A stretch of 22,287 nt of DNA, taken from Apostichopus leukothele. Taxonomy: Eukaryota > Echinodermata > Holothuroidea > Aspidochirotida > Stichopodidae. The stretch spans positions 1-22,287 of the forward strand of contig JAAAKB020076864.1 in NCBI GenBank assembly GCA_010014835.2, in the 5' to 3' direction. Under the pieces are notes generated by a model. It ran no database searches, was not told where the DNA came from, and saw nothing but the letters and a program-made list of their open reading frames with translations. The position numbers and the translations under genes are program-made. Below are positions 9,486-18,510 of this stretch, in pieces (positions within the stretch are counted from its first letter, which is position 1; the number at the start of each line of letters is the position of its first letter).

Positions 9486-10696
9486 AGACCGTGTTCAGTA
9501 AATGGACCATTGCTAGCCAAATGTTTGCAAGACTTTGAGAATACAGTGTTTATGTCACTCCAAATATTCTATGTCAATAATAACTCATCTAAATAAATTG
9601 CCCAATTATGTCCACTTGGTATGAAAGACAAAGTTTAGTTTATCAAGATAAGAATATTTTCCAGTTGTGTATGGGTGCCAGATATATATGTGTGTGCGTG
9701 TTTCTGCATGTATGTGATGTTAGTTTGTCGATCAAGCTATCTCAAAATTTGGACTATTCTGACACTTAAAATGTGGATGCATCACATTGACGACAAGTAC
9801 TATGTGATTACTTGGTTAGTATCAAATTCATTTGATGTCGTATATGATAGAGAGACATTTTGGAAATGCTCTTTTTTACTGACCTCACAATGCCCCCTTC
9901 CCCCACCCCCTTTCCCTTCTCACTGAATCACAGCGTAAGCTTTTATAGTGCTATTTGAGAGCAACAGAATGCTTTTTTACCCTGATATTTAGTATGTTGA
10001 GATACTGGAAAACGCAGGGTTTACATTTAAGCTTAAAATGAAATTATGTGCTTTTAAATACTACAGAGTTACAGAGAGTTGCATGAATAAATGCATTTAT
10101 ATAGATGAGGGGAACATGAATTGTAGTCTAAGAATTAAAGAAAACAAAGAAAAGCATTAATTAAATTAATTACAATAGAAGTGACAATTGGTCAAACCAG
10201 CTTCTGAATTATATGTGACCAAAACTCACACTTGAGGCAGCCCTGTTAACATTACAGCAGCTTATTAAACTTCCCACGTTGTTGAAACTATTTTTAACAT
10301 TTTTAATATAGATTTATTTATAAAAAGAGTCGGCACTCACATTACGAGACTTTTGATATATATCCGATCGAAACATTTTACGTATTATAAGTGAAAAATT
10401 CGATGCGAATTATGTATAATTATTTTCTTGTTTTGTCGATGTAGTGTTGTTTCTAAACCAGATAGTATCTTTGAATGCACTCAGGTATTTAGAAAATGTT
10501 TGGGTGGCAGTCGGCGAGGGGAATTCCATTAATGTACTATCGCAAGTAAATATCTGCCTAAGTTGCACATACTTTAAAAAAAGATCAAAATTAATGTATT
10601 AAATATTGCAAAAGTACTGCCTTCACTTGGAAACTTAATGCAGTATAAATTGTTCTGTGAACCATGGGAATACATTGGATGCTGACCCCCCCCCCA

Positions 10697-10766
10697 ACTC
10701 AGCTGCATGGGAAGGGGAGGGGTAGGACCCCACTCAGCTGCATGGGGAGGGGAGGGGGTAGGGATA
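10697..10766 (+). repeat. Tandem duplication, 35-bp period
   Basis: ACTCAGCTGCATGGGAAGGGGAGGGG (from 10697) is repeated from 10732 as ACTCAGCTGCATGGGGAGGGGAGGGGG with one substitution and one extra G. A 10-base C-run immediately precedes it (10686-10695). Confidence 0.9.
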
Positions 10767-11945
10767 ACAGTAGAAGCAAAATGTGCAGTCTTAAGGACTT
10801 CACTGATACTGTCATATTCAATTCTACGTCATGTTAAAACAATGTCAAACACATTCACAACTTCTGAAAACATATCTTGCAACATTTTTCTGGCCACATT
10901 TTAGTTAATTCCTTCTTGTGGAAACAATGCTTAAATTGATGAAACATGCACATTTACAGTAACATTTTGCATGAACATTTCCTCAGCCGTCTTGTGTTTT
11001 TGTTTTCTAGTTAAATCCTTCTTGTGGTAAACAGTAATTTTTGCTTTGACTAGATAATAATCAATTCTGACAAAGAAACTTACAGCTTTTGTTTTTAAAT
11101 ATTTGCTCAGAAGCAACCAAAATATGCTGACGTCCCTGCATAAAGTTTAACAATACTAAATATTAACTTTTGTTTTCTTCTTGTTTGGTTTTTGATGTTT
11201 AACACCAACCACTTAGCATAAACATATATAACTCAATAAAGAAACATTAAAACACTGATGTTGAGGTACATGTGGTCAGTAAACTAAGTACGGGGACAAA
11301 AACTATTATCCTAACAAACTGTAGCATACGAAAACTGGAGCCTATACCGTAATTTTGGCAAAATTCCGTGATTTTTTTTTTACCCCAGGCTCGTCCCTGT
11401 TTCAACTATCTTGGTAAGGATTATTGACACAATATTTTGTTTGGAAACCCAGTTTTTCTTTGTGGCAGAAAGGAGGGGAAAACAGAACCAGTTCCAGTAA
11501 TCTGTGTGGTACAGCTGCCTTGTTTAAAGGGATAGGCTTGTGGCAGACAGTATGAGACTTACATGGAAAAGAAAAATACTCCAAACGGTTAGATTAAAAC
11601 CCCATCTCAATATCTCGTTCCTTACTCAAGAATGATTGATTTAATGTAATTTCCTTTGACTGGCTAAACTCTAATTCTTCCAGGGAGTCGATCCCAGTAT
11701 GTGTGGTCTGTGATGTTCTCACTGCAAATGTTTTCAAAAGCTTCTAATGTCCTATTGTTATTAATATTGTTGATTTATCCTTGAACTCTGAATACAAATG
11801 AAATGTTTGATCACTGCCAAGGCTTTTCTGTATGTAGAAATTCCATCAAAATACAACTTGGCTTGTAAAAAAATTATATTTGCTCTGATTCAGGAAGATG
11901 AACAAAAGAACAGTTTCAGCTTCATTCAGCTCTGTGATCTATGAT

Positions 11946-12010
11946 GACATACATACATACACGCATACATACATACATACACACATACATACATACACCC
12001 TCACATACAT
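11946..12010 (+). repeat. (ACAT)n microsatellite with ACAC/ACGC interruptions
   Basis: ACAT units run for about 60 bases with CACG, CACA and CACCCTCA interruptions. On the minus strand it is TGTATG-rich and lies about 100 bases beyond the minus-gene poly(A) signals, so it could act as a GU-rich element. Confidence 0.95.
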
Positions 12011-12108
12011 GACCTCATTCCCACTGCTGTTGCCAGATGCTTTATAAAATACGACCAAATTTGAAAATGTAATATCTCTGCCATAAAAAAAATGTTACGA
12101 TGATGTGG

Positions 12109-12150
12109 TTTATTGACCTAAAGAAGTCAGAAATGTCCAACATTTTTATT
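12109..12150 (-). terminator. Two poly(A) signals for the minus-strand gene
   Basis: TTTATT occurs at 12145-12150 and 12109-12114, that is AATAAA twice on the minus strand, about 390-430 bases after the predicted stop at 12539. The TGTATG-rich microsatellite lies further downstream. Confidence 0.4.
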
Positions 12151-12538
12151 TCAGCAACCGGAATATCCCGTGAAAGCAAAGCCTTGGCATAATATGACAC
12201 CTGGAATAGTTGATCTGACATATTTGATCTGAGTTGGAAATCTTTCCCCAAAGAAGCTTTTGCACATTTGAAAAAAAAAAAGAGATCTTATTCTCTTATC
12301 AGTATTGACTCGAGAAAATCAAAAGCTTTGTCTTTTTTAATTTTACATAGTAACCTTTGCAAAGATAAAATCTTAAAATACAATCCTGCCCCCACAATTG
12401 TCTAATCCAATACTCCTCAATGTTGTTTTTTAGTCGTTGACAAAATTCTTCCAATGGGTAACAAGATGTTACTTAAGTGGTGAATGTGGGGTTGAAAAAA
12501 AAAAAAAAATCGGTAGTGTTCATACAAGTTTACCTTTT

Positions 12539-12808
12539 TTAATTATCATCATCTGAATCGGATCCACTGGAAGATTCTGAACCGGAAGAAGCTTCGTCAT
12601 CTGATGATTGCTCTTGCTTGATCGGTTTCTCTTGTACGGTTGCTTCCTCTTCCGCACTCTCCTCCATCCCATTGTCTTCATCCCCATCTTCCTCGCTGTC
12701 GTCGTCCCCTCTGCTCCCTTCATCCTCTTCCTCCTCTTCTTCAGATTCCTCGGAATCTTCCTCCTCTGACGATTCTCCATCCTTGGTGTCACTGGAGGCC
12801 TTTGTGAC
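12539..12808 (-). CDS. Last exon: acidic Glu/Asp/Ser tail
   Basis: Minus-strand frame of 89 codons and TAA (plus-strand TTA at 12539-12541). The acceptor is AAAAG after TTTATTTCTCCATTTGTTTAC. Frames on both strands in this interval (poly-Ser on +, Lys/Arg-rich on -) are shadows of the same GAA/GAG/TCC-type repeats. This frame is preferred because it joins in phase to the next exon and ends in a natural acidic tail. Confidence 0.55.
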   Translation of the reverse strand, partial: VTKASSDTKDGESSEEEDSEESEEEEEEDEGSRGDDDSEEDGDEDNGMEESAEEEATVQEKPIKQEQSSDDEASSGSESSSGSDSDDDN

Positions 12809-14072
12809 CTTTTGTAAACAAATGGAGAAATAAAATCCCGAAGCAGTCGTAGATATTTTTACTCAAATTCCAGGTAGGTGTGATCAAATATAAAATGTAT
12901 GTTGAACTAACGAAACAACTCTGTTCAGCCATTGTTAAGGTGTCACTTACAAGTTTGAAATTGACAACAGATTATTTAACATGTGAAAGCAACTTTTTTT
13001 TCGTTGTTGGCTAGAACGGGATTTGAACCACTGAATTGTGGATTAAAATGATTTTGTTTTTAGAAATTTAATCACCCTAAAAATTTGAAAATGCTAATGA
13101 CCTGTAATACCTTAGTGAATTCTACCATCTTTGACTTTGTTAAAATTCATCATGTTATCCTACCAACAGAAAGCAAAATACCTCATAAAACCTTATCCAA
13201 TTTGATTTATTGTTCTAGTTACCTTCTGTTTGGTCCTTGGAATAGGGTTTGTCAGAACTTTCTCCAAGAGCTCTTGATCGGTGGAAGATAGAGACTGAAG
13301 AAAAAAAAAGGAGAAAATAATTATAGAAAAGTAGGAAAAATAAGCATGTAAAACAGCTTGTTACATTTCAGAAACTCTGTGGATGAATATTTCCAGCCTG
13401 TTTTAATTTCTAACCTTCTAAATTAATTTTACAAATCAGAAAATAACCTGAAATATCATTGTGATAGAATGTCAATAGCATGGAGTGGGTTAGGGCTCCC
13501 ACAATGAGATGTGGCTAGACCCCTTCAAGCCAACTGCGACCATGTCATATATTGATCGTTTAATAAAATCCTCACCCTTCCCCACTCCCCAAAAATAAAC
13601 TTTGATGAACTAATGATGGTTTCTAGGATTTTTTAGATGTTGGACTATAGGTTCTAGCTTCATTTGGATTTTCACTTTTTAGCATTCAAATTGTAGATTT
13701 TGTAGTCAATCTGTTTTATCGCTTTACTTTTAACCAGTGCTTTTAATCGTTTTTTGATCTCATATTCCTGTATATATCTGTAGATGGTATATGTATTTAC
13801 TGTTTTATGTATTTACTGTGTTATGTCATTGTATATTCTAGATTGTTTGTAAAGCGCACAGATGCATCGTGCGTAGTGCGCTATATAAGATTTTATTTAC
13901 ATTACATTACATGTGCAGTATAAAACATTAGTCATGTCTGACCATTCATAAAACCTGACAAAAACATAAACATCAGGTTTACTTTACATCAATATGGCAT
14001 GATATATGTCAGTCTGGAAGATGACAACTGTACCTTAGCTATATCAAATGGAGTTTTGCCTATGTTGTCGGT
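12539..14072 (-). CDS. 3' end of an unidentified ankyrin-repeat-like protein with an acidic C-terminus
   Basis: Exons in transcription order are 14072-14034, 13294-13223 and 12808-12539, all phase 0 with GT-AG borders. The 126 residues visible start TDNIGKTPFDIAK, then SLSSTDQELLEKVL, which reads as one ankyrin repeat (G-x-TP-x-D-x-A helix 1, turn, helix 2) split by an intron. A basic stretch (PRTKQK, VTK) follows. The last 89 residues are about 45% Asp/Glu and about 20% Ser, with several SDD/SEE acidic serine sites of CK2 type, ending SDSDDDN. Such tails are common in nuclear and chromatin proteins, so a nuclear role is inferred only. Earlier exons should lie to the right, but no further ankyrin-like exon was found up to 22287. 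The identity is unknown. Confidence 0.5.
12809..13222 (-). other. Intron of the minus gene
   Basis: Contains a minus-strand tRNA-like repeat fragment at 13009-13041. A 68-codon + strand frame at 13085-13291 overlaps the next exon and is treated as chance. Confidence 0.5.
13009..13041 (-). repeat. tRNA-like repeat fragment (T arm and 3' end), minus strand
   Basis: The reverse complement reads CAGTGGTTCAAATCCCGTTCTAGCC, close to the T arm and acceptor end of the 3031 copy (CACTGGTTTGAATCCTGGTCTAGC), followed by an A-rich stretch. Only the 3' part of the tRNA module is recognisable. Confidence 0.55.
13223..13294 (-). CDS. Penultimate exon: ankyrin helix 2 and basic linker
   Basis: 24 codons reading SLSSTDQELLEKVLTNPIPR then TKQK. 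The minus-strand acceptor is an excellent CTTTTTTTTTCTTCAG and the donor is AAG followed by GTAACT. Phase 0 at both ends fits both neighbours; the other open frame of this exon runs into a stop when joined to the last exon. Confidence 0.55.
13295..14033 (-). other. Intron of the minus gene, with LINE tail
   Basis: Holds the plus-oriented LINE 3' tail at about 13620-13912. Nothing else is recognised. Confidence 0.5.
13620..13912 (+). mobile_element. 3' end of an L2/CR1-like LINE (or a SINE sharing that tail)
   Basis: TTGTAAAGCGC ... GTGCGCTATATAA is the conserved hairpin-bearing 3' tail found in L2-like LINEs of fish and marine invertebrates (GTAAAGCGC...GCGCTATATAA, from memory). AGCGCAC at 13853-13859 pairs perfectly with GTGCGCT at 13876-13882. 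The tail ends in a short ATTAC repeat (about 13898-13912). The T-rich sequence upstream is typical of the 3' UTR of such elements; the left boundary is not clear. Confidence 0.6.
14034..14072 (-). CDS. Small exon: ankyrin repeat start (TDNIGKTPFDIAK)
   Basis: 39 bases, 13 codons, acceptor TAG just before ACC and donor AAG/GTACAG. The D-x-x-G-K-TPFDIA pattern is the hallmark first helix of an ankyrin repeat. A stop codon overlaps the acceptor, so the exon cannot extend further upstream. The pyrimidine tract is poor, which lowers confidence. Confidence 0.42.
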
Positions 14073-14099
14073 CTATCATGCATGGTATTGGTTTCATAT

Positions 14100-16260
14100 C
14101 TATTGTTTATTTGTTACAATCATAATTTTGTCCCCGGGATATTATGCACTGTAACACACTCTGACAGTTAAAATCACAATGTGGTTAGTACTTTTGCAGA
14201 ATTCTTAAACTTGAACAAATTTATGTGTTATTTGATAACCTTTCATAATGTTGTATCTTTATCCATGATTGGTTGACAGTACAGTACAGTTAGTTCCCAC
14301 AGAGTACAGAAGTCATGAACGAAACAGGTGTATGGAAGGTAACATTGTAGTGAAAAATGAAGATAACATTGTAATGCCTAAATGTTCTTAAATGTTTATA
14401 TTTTAGAGATGGTTTGTTGAAAGACAATTTTTTTGTGCTTGAGAATTTTGTGTATTTTGACAAACTTGTGTTCATAAACATTCCTTTAGTATCTTCACAT
14501 CACAGTTCCAAACATTTTCAACAAGATTTTAGATTACAGAACTTTGAATTCAAATGTATAAAGTGATGGTCTGTTTAGGTTGCTGTATGACTCATGATGT
14601 ATTTGAAGAGGTTGCCTAGTAATGAAGTTATATATACTGGTATAAAACTGATGTTGTATTACTTAACAAACTGATGACAGAATAGGTCAAATTCAGAGAT
14701 TACCTGTCATAACTTGAGGGGATTTCCTTCATTTCTCAACATCAACAGAGGCTGCCAGGGATATTCTAGCAATTACCTGTGACAATGTACATGCTTTCAT
14801 ATACTTCCATTGCCTTCCTGGGAAAATATTGGATAAAGTAGTTCAATCTTCCCAAAACGAAATCCATTGTTTGGATAGGGTATGGTGCACGTGTCACAGG
14901 TAGAATATTAATGTATTGCAGTGTGTGCCTTTCCAAGGGTGCAGAGAAACCTGTGCAATTAATATAATTAGTCAACGAATAGAAGAAAACCATGTCTGCT
15001 GAATAGTTATATGTTTAGAACCCCATCTGTTGTCTATTTTCATAACTCGGTTGGGTATGAATGTAGCAAAAATTTGACCTTACAACAATGAAGTCATTAC
15101 ATATTAAACCAGGACTGCATCTGTTTTCCAAGGTTAAGAAACCATCTTGATCGAATATAGAAAACAATTGCCAAAAAAAAAAAAATCATTTGCAACAACA
15201 CTGTGTTGCTTTAGAGTAGATTTGTGAGGTAATTTCATTTCAATATTCCTTGATTGTTTTGCATATCCTACAACATCGAAGAGTGTAGATTAATTATAAG
15301 CTTGATTAGTCAAGGTTCTTGGAAATTTGAAGTCACAGTTAAGGTTCTTAACCTTTTCTTTTAATATTGTTCACATATGGTTGAAGACCAAGATGAAAAT
15401 GTGTCATTCTGAAGAAATGTTGAGGACTGAATCAAATACATTAATAAGTGGATTCTTCGGGTGCAAAAGTTTGGTCTTTCCATTTCCTTGATCAATTTCA
15501 ATGTTATTTTGAAGTAACGCTCAGTAGGTCTTGCAAATTTCTTACCATGCCTTAATGACCTCTTTGAAACAATATATGTCAATGGCAGAAGTTGATCGTA
15601 TTAAAATGTTTGCATTGAAAAGAGTGAACATGGTTCCTTATACTATACATGTGCTTTACGGTGAATATTTGAAATTTTTGAGGTCTATCAAGTAAATTCA
15701 TGTATTAATTACTATTTTGCTGGTGTTTTTATCTTGGACATAGGGCTGAATATATATCATATGATGCAATGACAAATAAAACTAATTTCTATTCTACAGA
15801 GAACGATAATAGTGTTAGCCCAAAAACTGCTGTAAGTTGGATGAAACCTTGAATTCATAGTACATTGTCACCTGAATTTAAGCAAACATTCCAAATGCGT
15901 CACATTTCCAAGCAGAAATCAATAACCAACAAGATTATAAATTGGAAACGTGTTAAAGCTGTTGAAGAATAATAAATATGTACAGTAACTGTAGCTGTGA
16001 TGACATAACATCACAGAACACTTACTCACTGCTGCTCTGGTTTCAAAGGAAGGAAGAGTGTATCTGACGAAAATAACTTTACTTTCAGTCTTCAGACAAC
16101 CTCAGCTATATCTGAATAAGTTACGTCCAGGATATGATTGGTGGAAGTTGGAAATGCCTTTTAATAGACTTTCAGTATCCCCCTGGAAATGTTATTCCGT
16201 TTTGCAATCTGCTATAATAGCTGTAATGGCAGTTAATAAATAATTGCTCATCTCGGTACA
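14100..16260. other. AT-rich stretch with ambiguous exon candidates
   Basis: The interval 14749-14951 is open for 50-60 codons on both strands, each with good splice signals; neither protein is recognised. A 32-base piece at 15800-15831 has excellent splice sites (TTCTATTCTACAG, GTAAGT). Nothing else is recognised. Confidence 0.35.
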
Positions 16261-16261
16261 G

Positions 16262-16740
16262 CTAGGGGAGCTGGAGGACAGCTCCCTCGTACTGCACGAC
16301 ATAGTGAAGTACCTTCGTTACACACTAAGTTGCTGGTAGCTATCTATGTAGTTGAGTTTTTTCTAAAACTGCACAGAATGATGAAGCAAATCTGGTTGAC
16401 TATATTGCCCATGCTTAAGGGCCCGATGGAATTTTTTATTATTGAATCTTGCGTTGGTTTTAGAGTCTTATGATGGAGAAGGGATCTTGTGATGGAGATG
16501 ATACTGAGTGAATTATGCATTAGTGACCAGTATCAGTGGGTGGAACCCTGTGGAGAGCAGATTAGAAATTACCTCCAGGAAAAAATAGCTTTGTGAATAT
16601 ATGTCAAGAATTTTGGGCTAGTTTATCTGCATTCCATTAAAATTTATGTAAAATCTTCCTTTAGCAGGAAGGGAGAACTCTCTGAATTTCAAAAATGGAA
16701 TGAACCGGCCATGTGTACTGACAACGAAGACAGCTTGTAG
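16262..16740 (+). CDS. Candidate C-terminal exons of an unidentified plus-strand gene
   Basis: An exon at 16262-16335 (acceptor GTACAG, donor GTAGCT) reads LGELEDSSLVLHDIVKYLRY then TLSC. The next, 16665-16740, joins in phase and reads RKGELSEFQKWNEPAMCTDN then EDSL and TAG at 16738. The second acceptor is TAGCAG, so either AG keeps the frame. The protein is not recognised, and open frames of this length occur by chance in such DNA, so this is a hint only. Upstream exons could not be joined convincingly. Confidence 0.2.
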
Positions 16741-16950
16741 AAACAAATATGAACTTGGCTTGCACCGCTGGTATGTTAATGTGGACTGTAATTAAATGCA
16801 ACTGATGATGCAAGTACCCCGAAGACAATCTCTTTGTTTTAGTCTCAAGTGATATAGTTGAGGTTCATTACAGTAACTACCGTATATGGGGGACACACTG
16901 CTTACGTATCAACTTGAATGGTTTGATAACTGGCTAAAATTAGAGGTTGT

Positions 16951-17392
16951 TGAACTTCTCCTCCCTTTTCCTTCTCCTTTCTCTCTTCTCCCCTGTCCAT
17001 CCTCCAGCCTAAATCCAGCCTCTATCATCTTTTCTATCCACATTAACCGGTTTCCTTACTAATCCCCCCCTTTCTTCCTTTTCACCTCCATTGCAAATTA
17101 ACTACCCATTGTTGCACCCCTCACAGTTTATCTCTAAAGCCCCTTAATCTTCTCATCACTCTTTCCTTTCGTCTTACCCCTCTCTCCTTTGTTGTATGGT
17201 CTACTTTTCTTTATGCAATGCTCATAAATGTGTCCAATGTAACTGTCTGTACATCTGGGTCTCTTAGTACTGTATGTCTCAGTTTGGTTTTCAGTTAGAC
17301 TCTGTTAGCCTCTGTTAGCCTGTGTTAGCCTCTGCAGAAGATCCTGGTAGGCAATGTCAGGCCCTCTTAACTTTTACATAAAATTAGAGGTA
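16951..17392 (+). mobile_element. Pyrimidine-rich tract ending in a retroelement-like 3' motif
   Basis: A TC-rich stretch of about 270 bp is followed by three copies of a 10-bp unit (TCTGTTAGCC at 17301-17330). Then comes CTGCAGAAGATCCTGGTAGG at 17332 running to GTCAGGCC at 17363, and CTTAACTTTTACAT. I recall a common marine-invertebrate repeat 3' end of the form GAAGATCCTGGTAGGGTCGAAACGTCAGGCC; this copy would lack part of its middle. The family assignment is from memory and uncertain. Confidence 0.35.
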
Positions 17393-17699
17393 TGAAACAA
17401 TTGGGGCACCATGTCAGTAGAGCTCCTATTATGTTTGAGCCTGGGTAATATTCAGTTATGTACATGAACATGAACATGTGGCTTGGAACCTTGATCAGCA
17501 TTATATACAGAAGTTTCCACCAAATAGAAAGAAATATAATCTTGAACTTCTCCTCTGATATCACTTTTACAAATTTGTTTTTTCAAAACTGTAGTTGCCT
17601 CTGATAGTGAGTGTGGATATGCCTGGCTGCTAAAATTACTGTTTACTCTGTATTTATCGCACACTACTCCCAATGATTCAATAACAAGCTATCTAACAG
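17393..17699. other. Nothing recognisable
   Basis: AT-rich sequence. Overlapping minus-strand frames at 17367-17673 have no domain. Confidence 0.6.
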
Positions 17700-18510
17700 A
17701 ACCGTACAAAGTAGACTTAAGTTCCTGGTTCTAAATCTACACGAGTTTGAAACAAATTATAACTACGCAGGGCCTAAACCAAAAATCATGTCAGACAACC
17801 TAAAACCTTGCTTAGGTTGCCGTAAGTGTTCAACACTTCGAACAAAACTTGGAAAATCCTTGTTGGTATCGCCGCCCATTTATGTTAGAAACAATGTAAG
17901 AAATAAATCACATTTTGGTACGTTCCGTAATGAGGGGAAAATCCTACACTGTATGTGTATACTGTACATATGCACGAATGGTTACGTACAGTATCGTATA
18001 TTTTGTACACAGTACTACAGAGTACAGACCCTGGTGGTTGTGACCATGCTTGCTTTCTACCTCACAGCCGCACACACGTATGATAAGCTACTTGGAGTAC
18101 AACGAGTATGCAGTAAGTCCTATACTGTGCATGTGGGCATACCGCATGCTCAAATTGATTTTGCTGCAATGTGCGTGCTGTATACCCTGGGCTTGGCCTC
18201 TGTCTCTGGAAGTGATCGGAAACGATTACGGAAATCTTTCTTCACTACCAGAGAATTCCCGCAACCCAACATGATTGATCATGAACAGTGTCATACACCA
18301 CATAAAGTTTCTATAACTCTACACTACAGTTCTATTCCAAGATTTGTGGATCTCCGTAAGACTAGTCACTCAGGCTGATAGACTAGGCCTGCGTAGCCTA
18401 ATGTCGAATTTAGTATTACTTACGTACTGCTCTCGCGCAAGGCACGCCACTTTAAAACTCCCAGTGCTTTCATTTGGACAACCAAATATCCTTCGGACAA
18501 CCAAATATAA
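17700..18510. promoter_or_regulatory. CpG-richer block, possible promoter region
   Basis: About 30 CpG dinucleotides by eye in about 850 bp, clearly more than flanking sequence (18550-19600 has very few). It contains an ATG at 17788 followed after 34 bases by a strong GTAAGTG donor on +, and an ATG at 18473 (minus) followed after 50 bases by a perfect GTAAGT donor on -. Which strand is used, if either, cannot be told. The 196-codon + strand frame at 17788-18378 has no recognisable domain. Confidence 0.3.
18476..18508. repeat. 14-bp direct repeat GGACAACCAAATAT, spaced 19 bp
   Basis: Identical copies at 18476-18489 and 18495-18508, immediately upstream of the minus-strand ATG at 18473. It could be a duplicated binding site or just a short tandem duplication. 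Confidence 0.85.

Larger units (their letters stand above)
8701..11945. other. Intergenic, nothing that can be called a gene
   Basis: AT-rich, with a 17-base G-run at 9469-9485, a C-run at 10686-10695 and the 35-bp duplication near 10700. A CpG-containing patch at about 10325-10445 follows a TATAAAAA at 10319, but no transcript structure supports it as a promoter. A 43-base exon-like piece at 9337-9379 and a 25-base one near 11390-11414 have decent splice signals but no identifiable protein. Confidence 0.55.

Noticed and set aside
10319-10345. TATAAAAA followed by TCACATT as a core promoter
   Set aside because: Spacing is about 20 bases instead of about 30, and no gene or exon follows.
11671-11700. 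B-box-like GGATCGACTCC on the minus strand
   Set aside because: No A-box at the proper distance; probably only the self-complementary GGGAGTCGATCCC, or a very faint trace of the tRNA-like repeat.
12520-12833. Poly-Ser plus-strand frame and Lys/Arg-rich minus frame over the acidic exon
   Set aside because: Shadow frames of the Glu/Asp/Ser-coding exon, which alone joins in phase with the neighbouring exon.
15112-15831. Micro-exon chain (about 20 bases near 15112-15131, 32 bases at 15800-15831) linking 14749-14899 to 16262
   Set aside because: Phases can be made to fit, but the pieces are tiny, one acceptor has no real pyrimidine tract, and the freedom of choice makes such a fit unremarkable.
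16026-16080. Minus-strand exon with GTAAGT donor at 16025, in phase with 14951-14773
   Set aside because: Short, no clear acceptor with a pyrimidine tract, and the pair cannot be joined in phase to the ankyrin-like exon at 14072.
17788-18378. 196-codon plus-strand open frame, the longest in the window
   Set aside because: No domain, signal or family is recognised. A strong GTAAGTG donor occurs 34 bases after its ATG, and frames of this size can arise by chance in a CpG-richer block.
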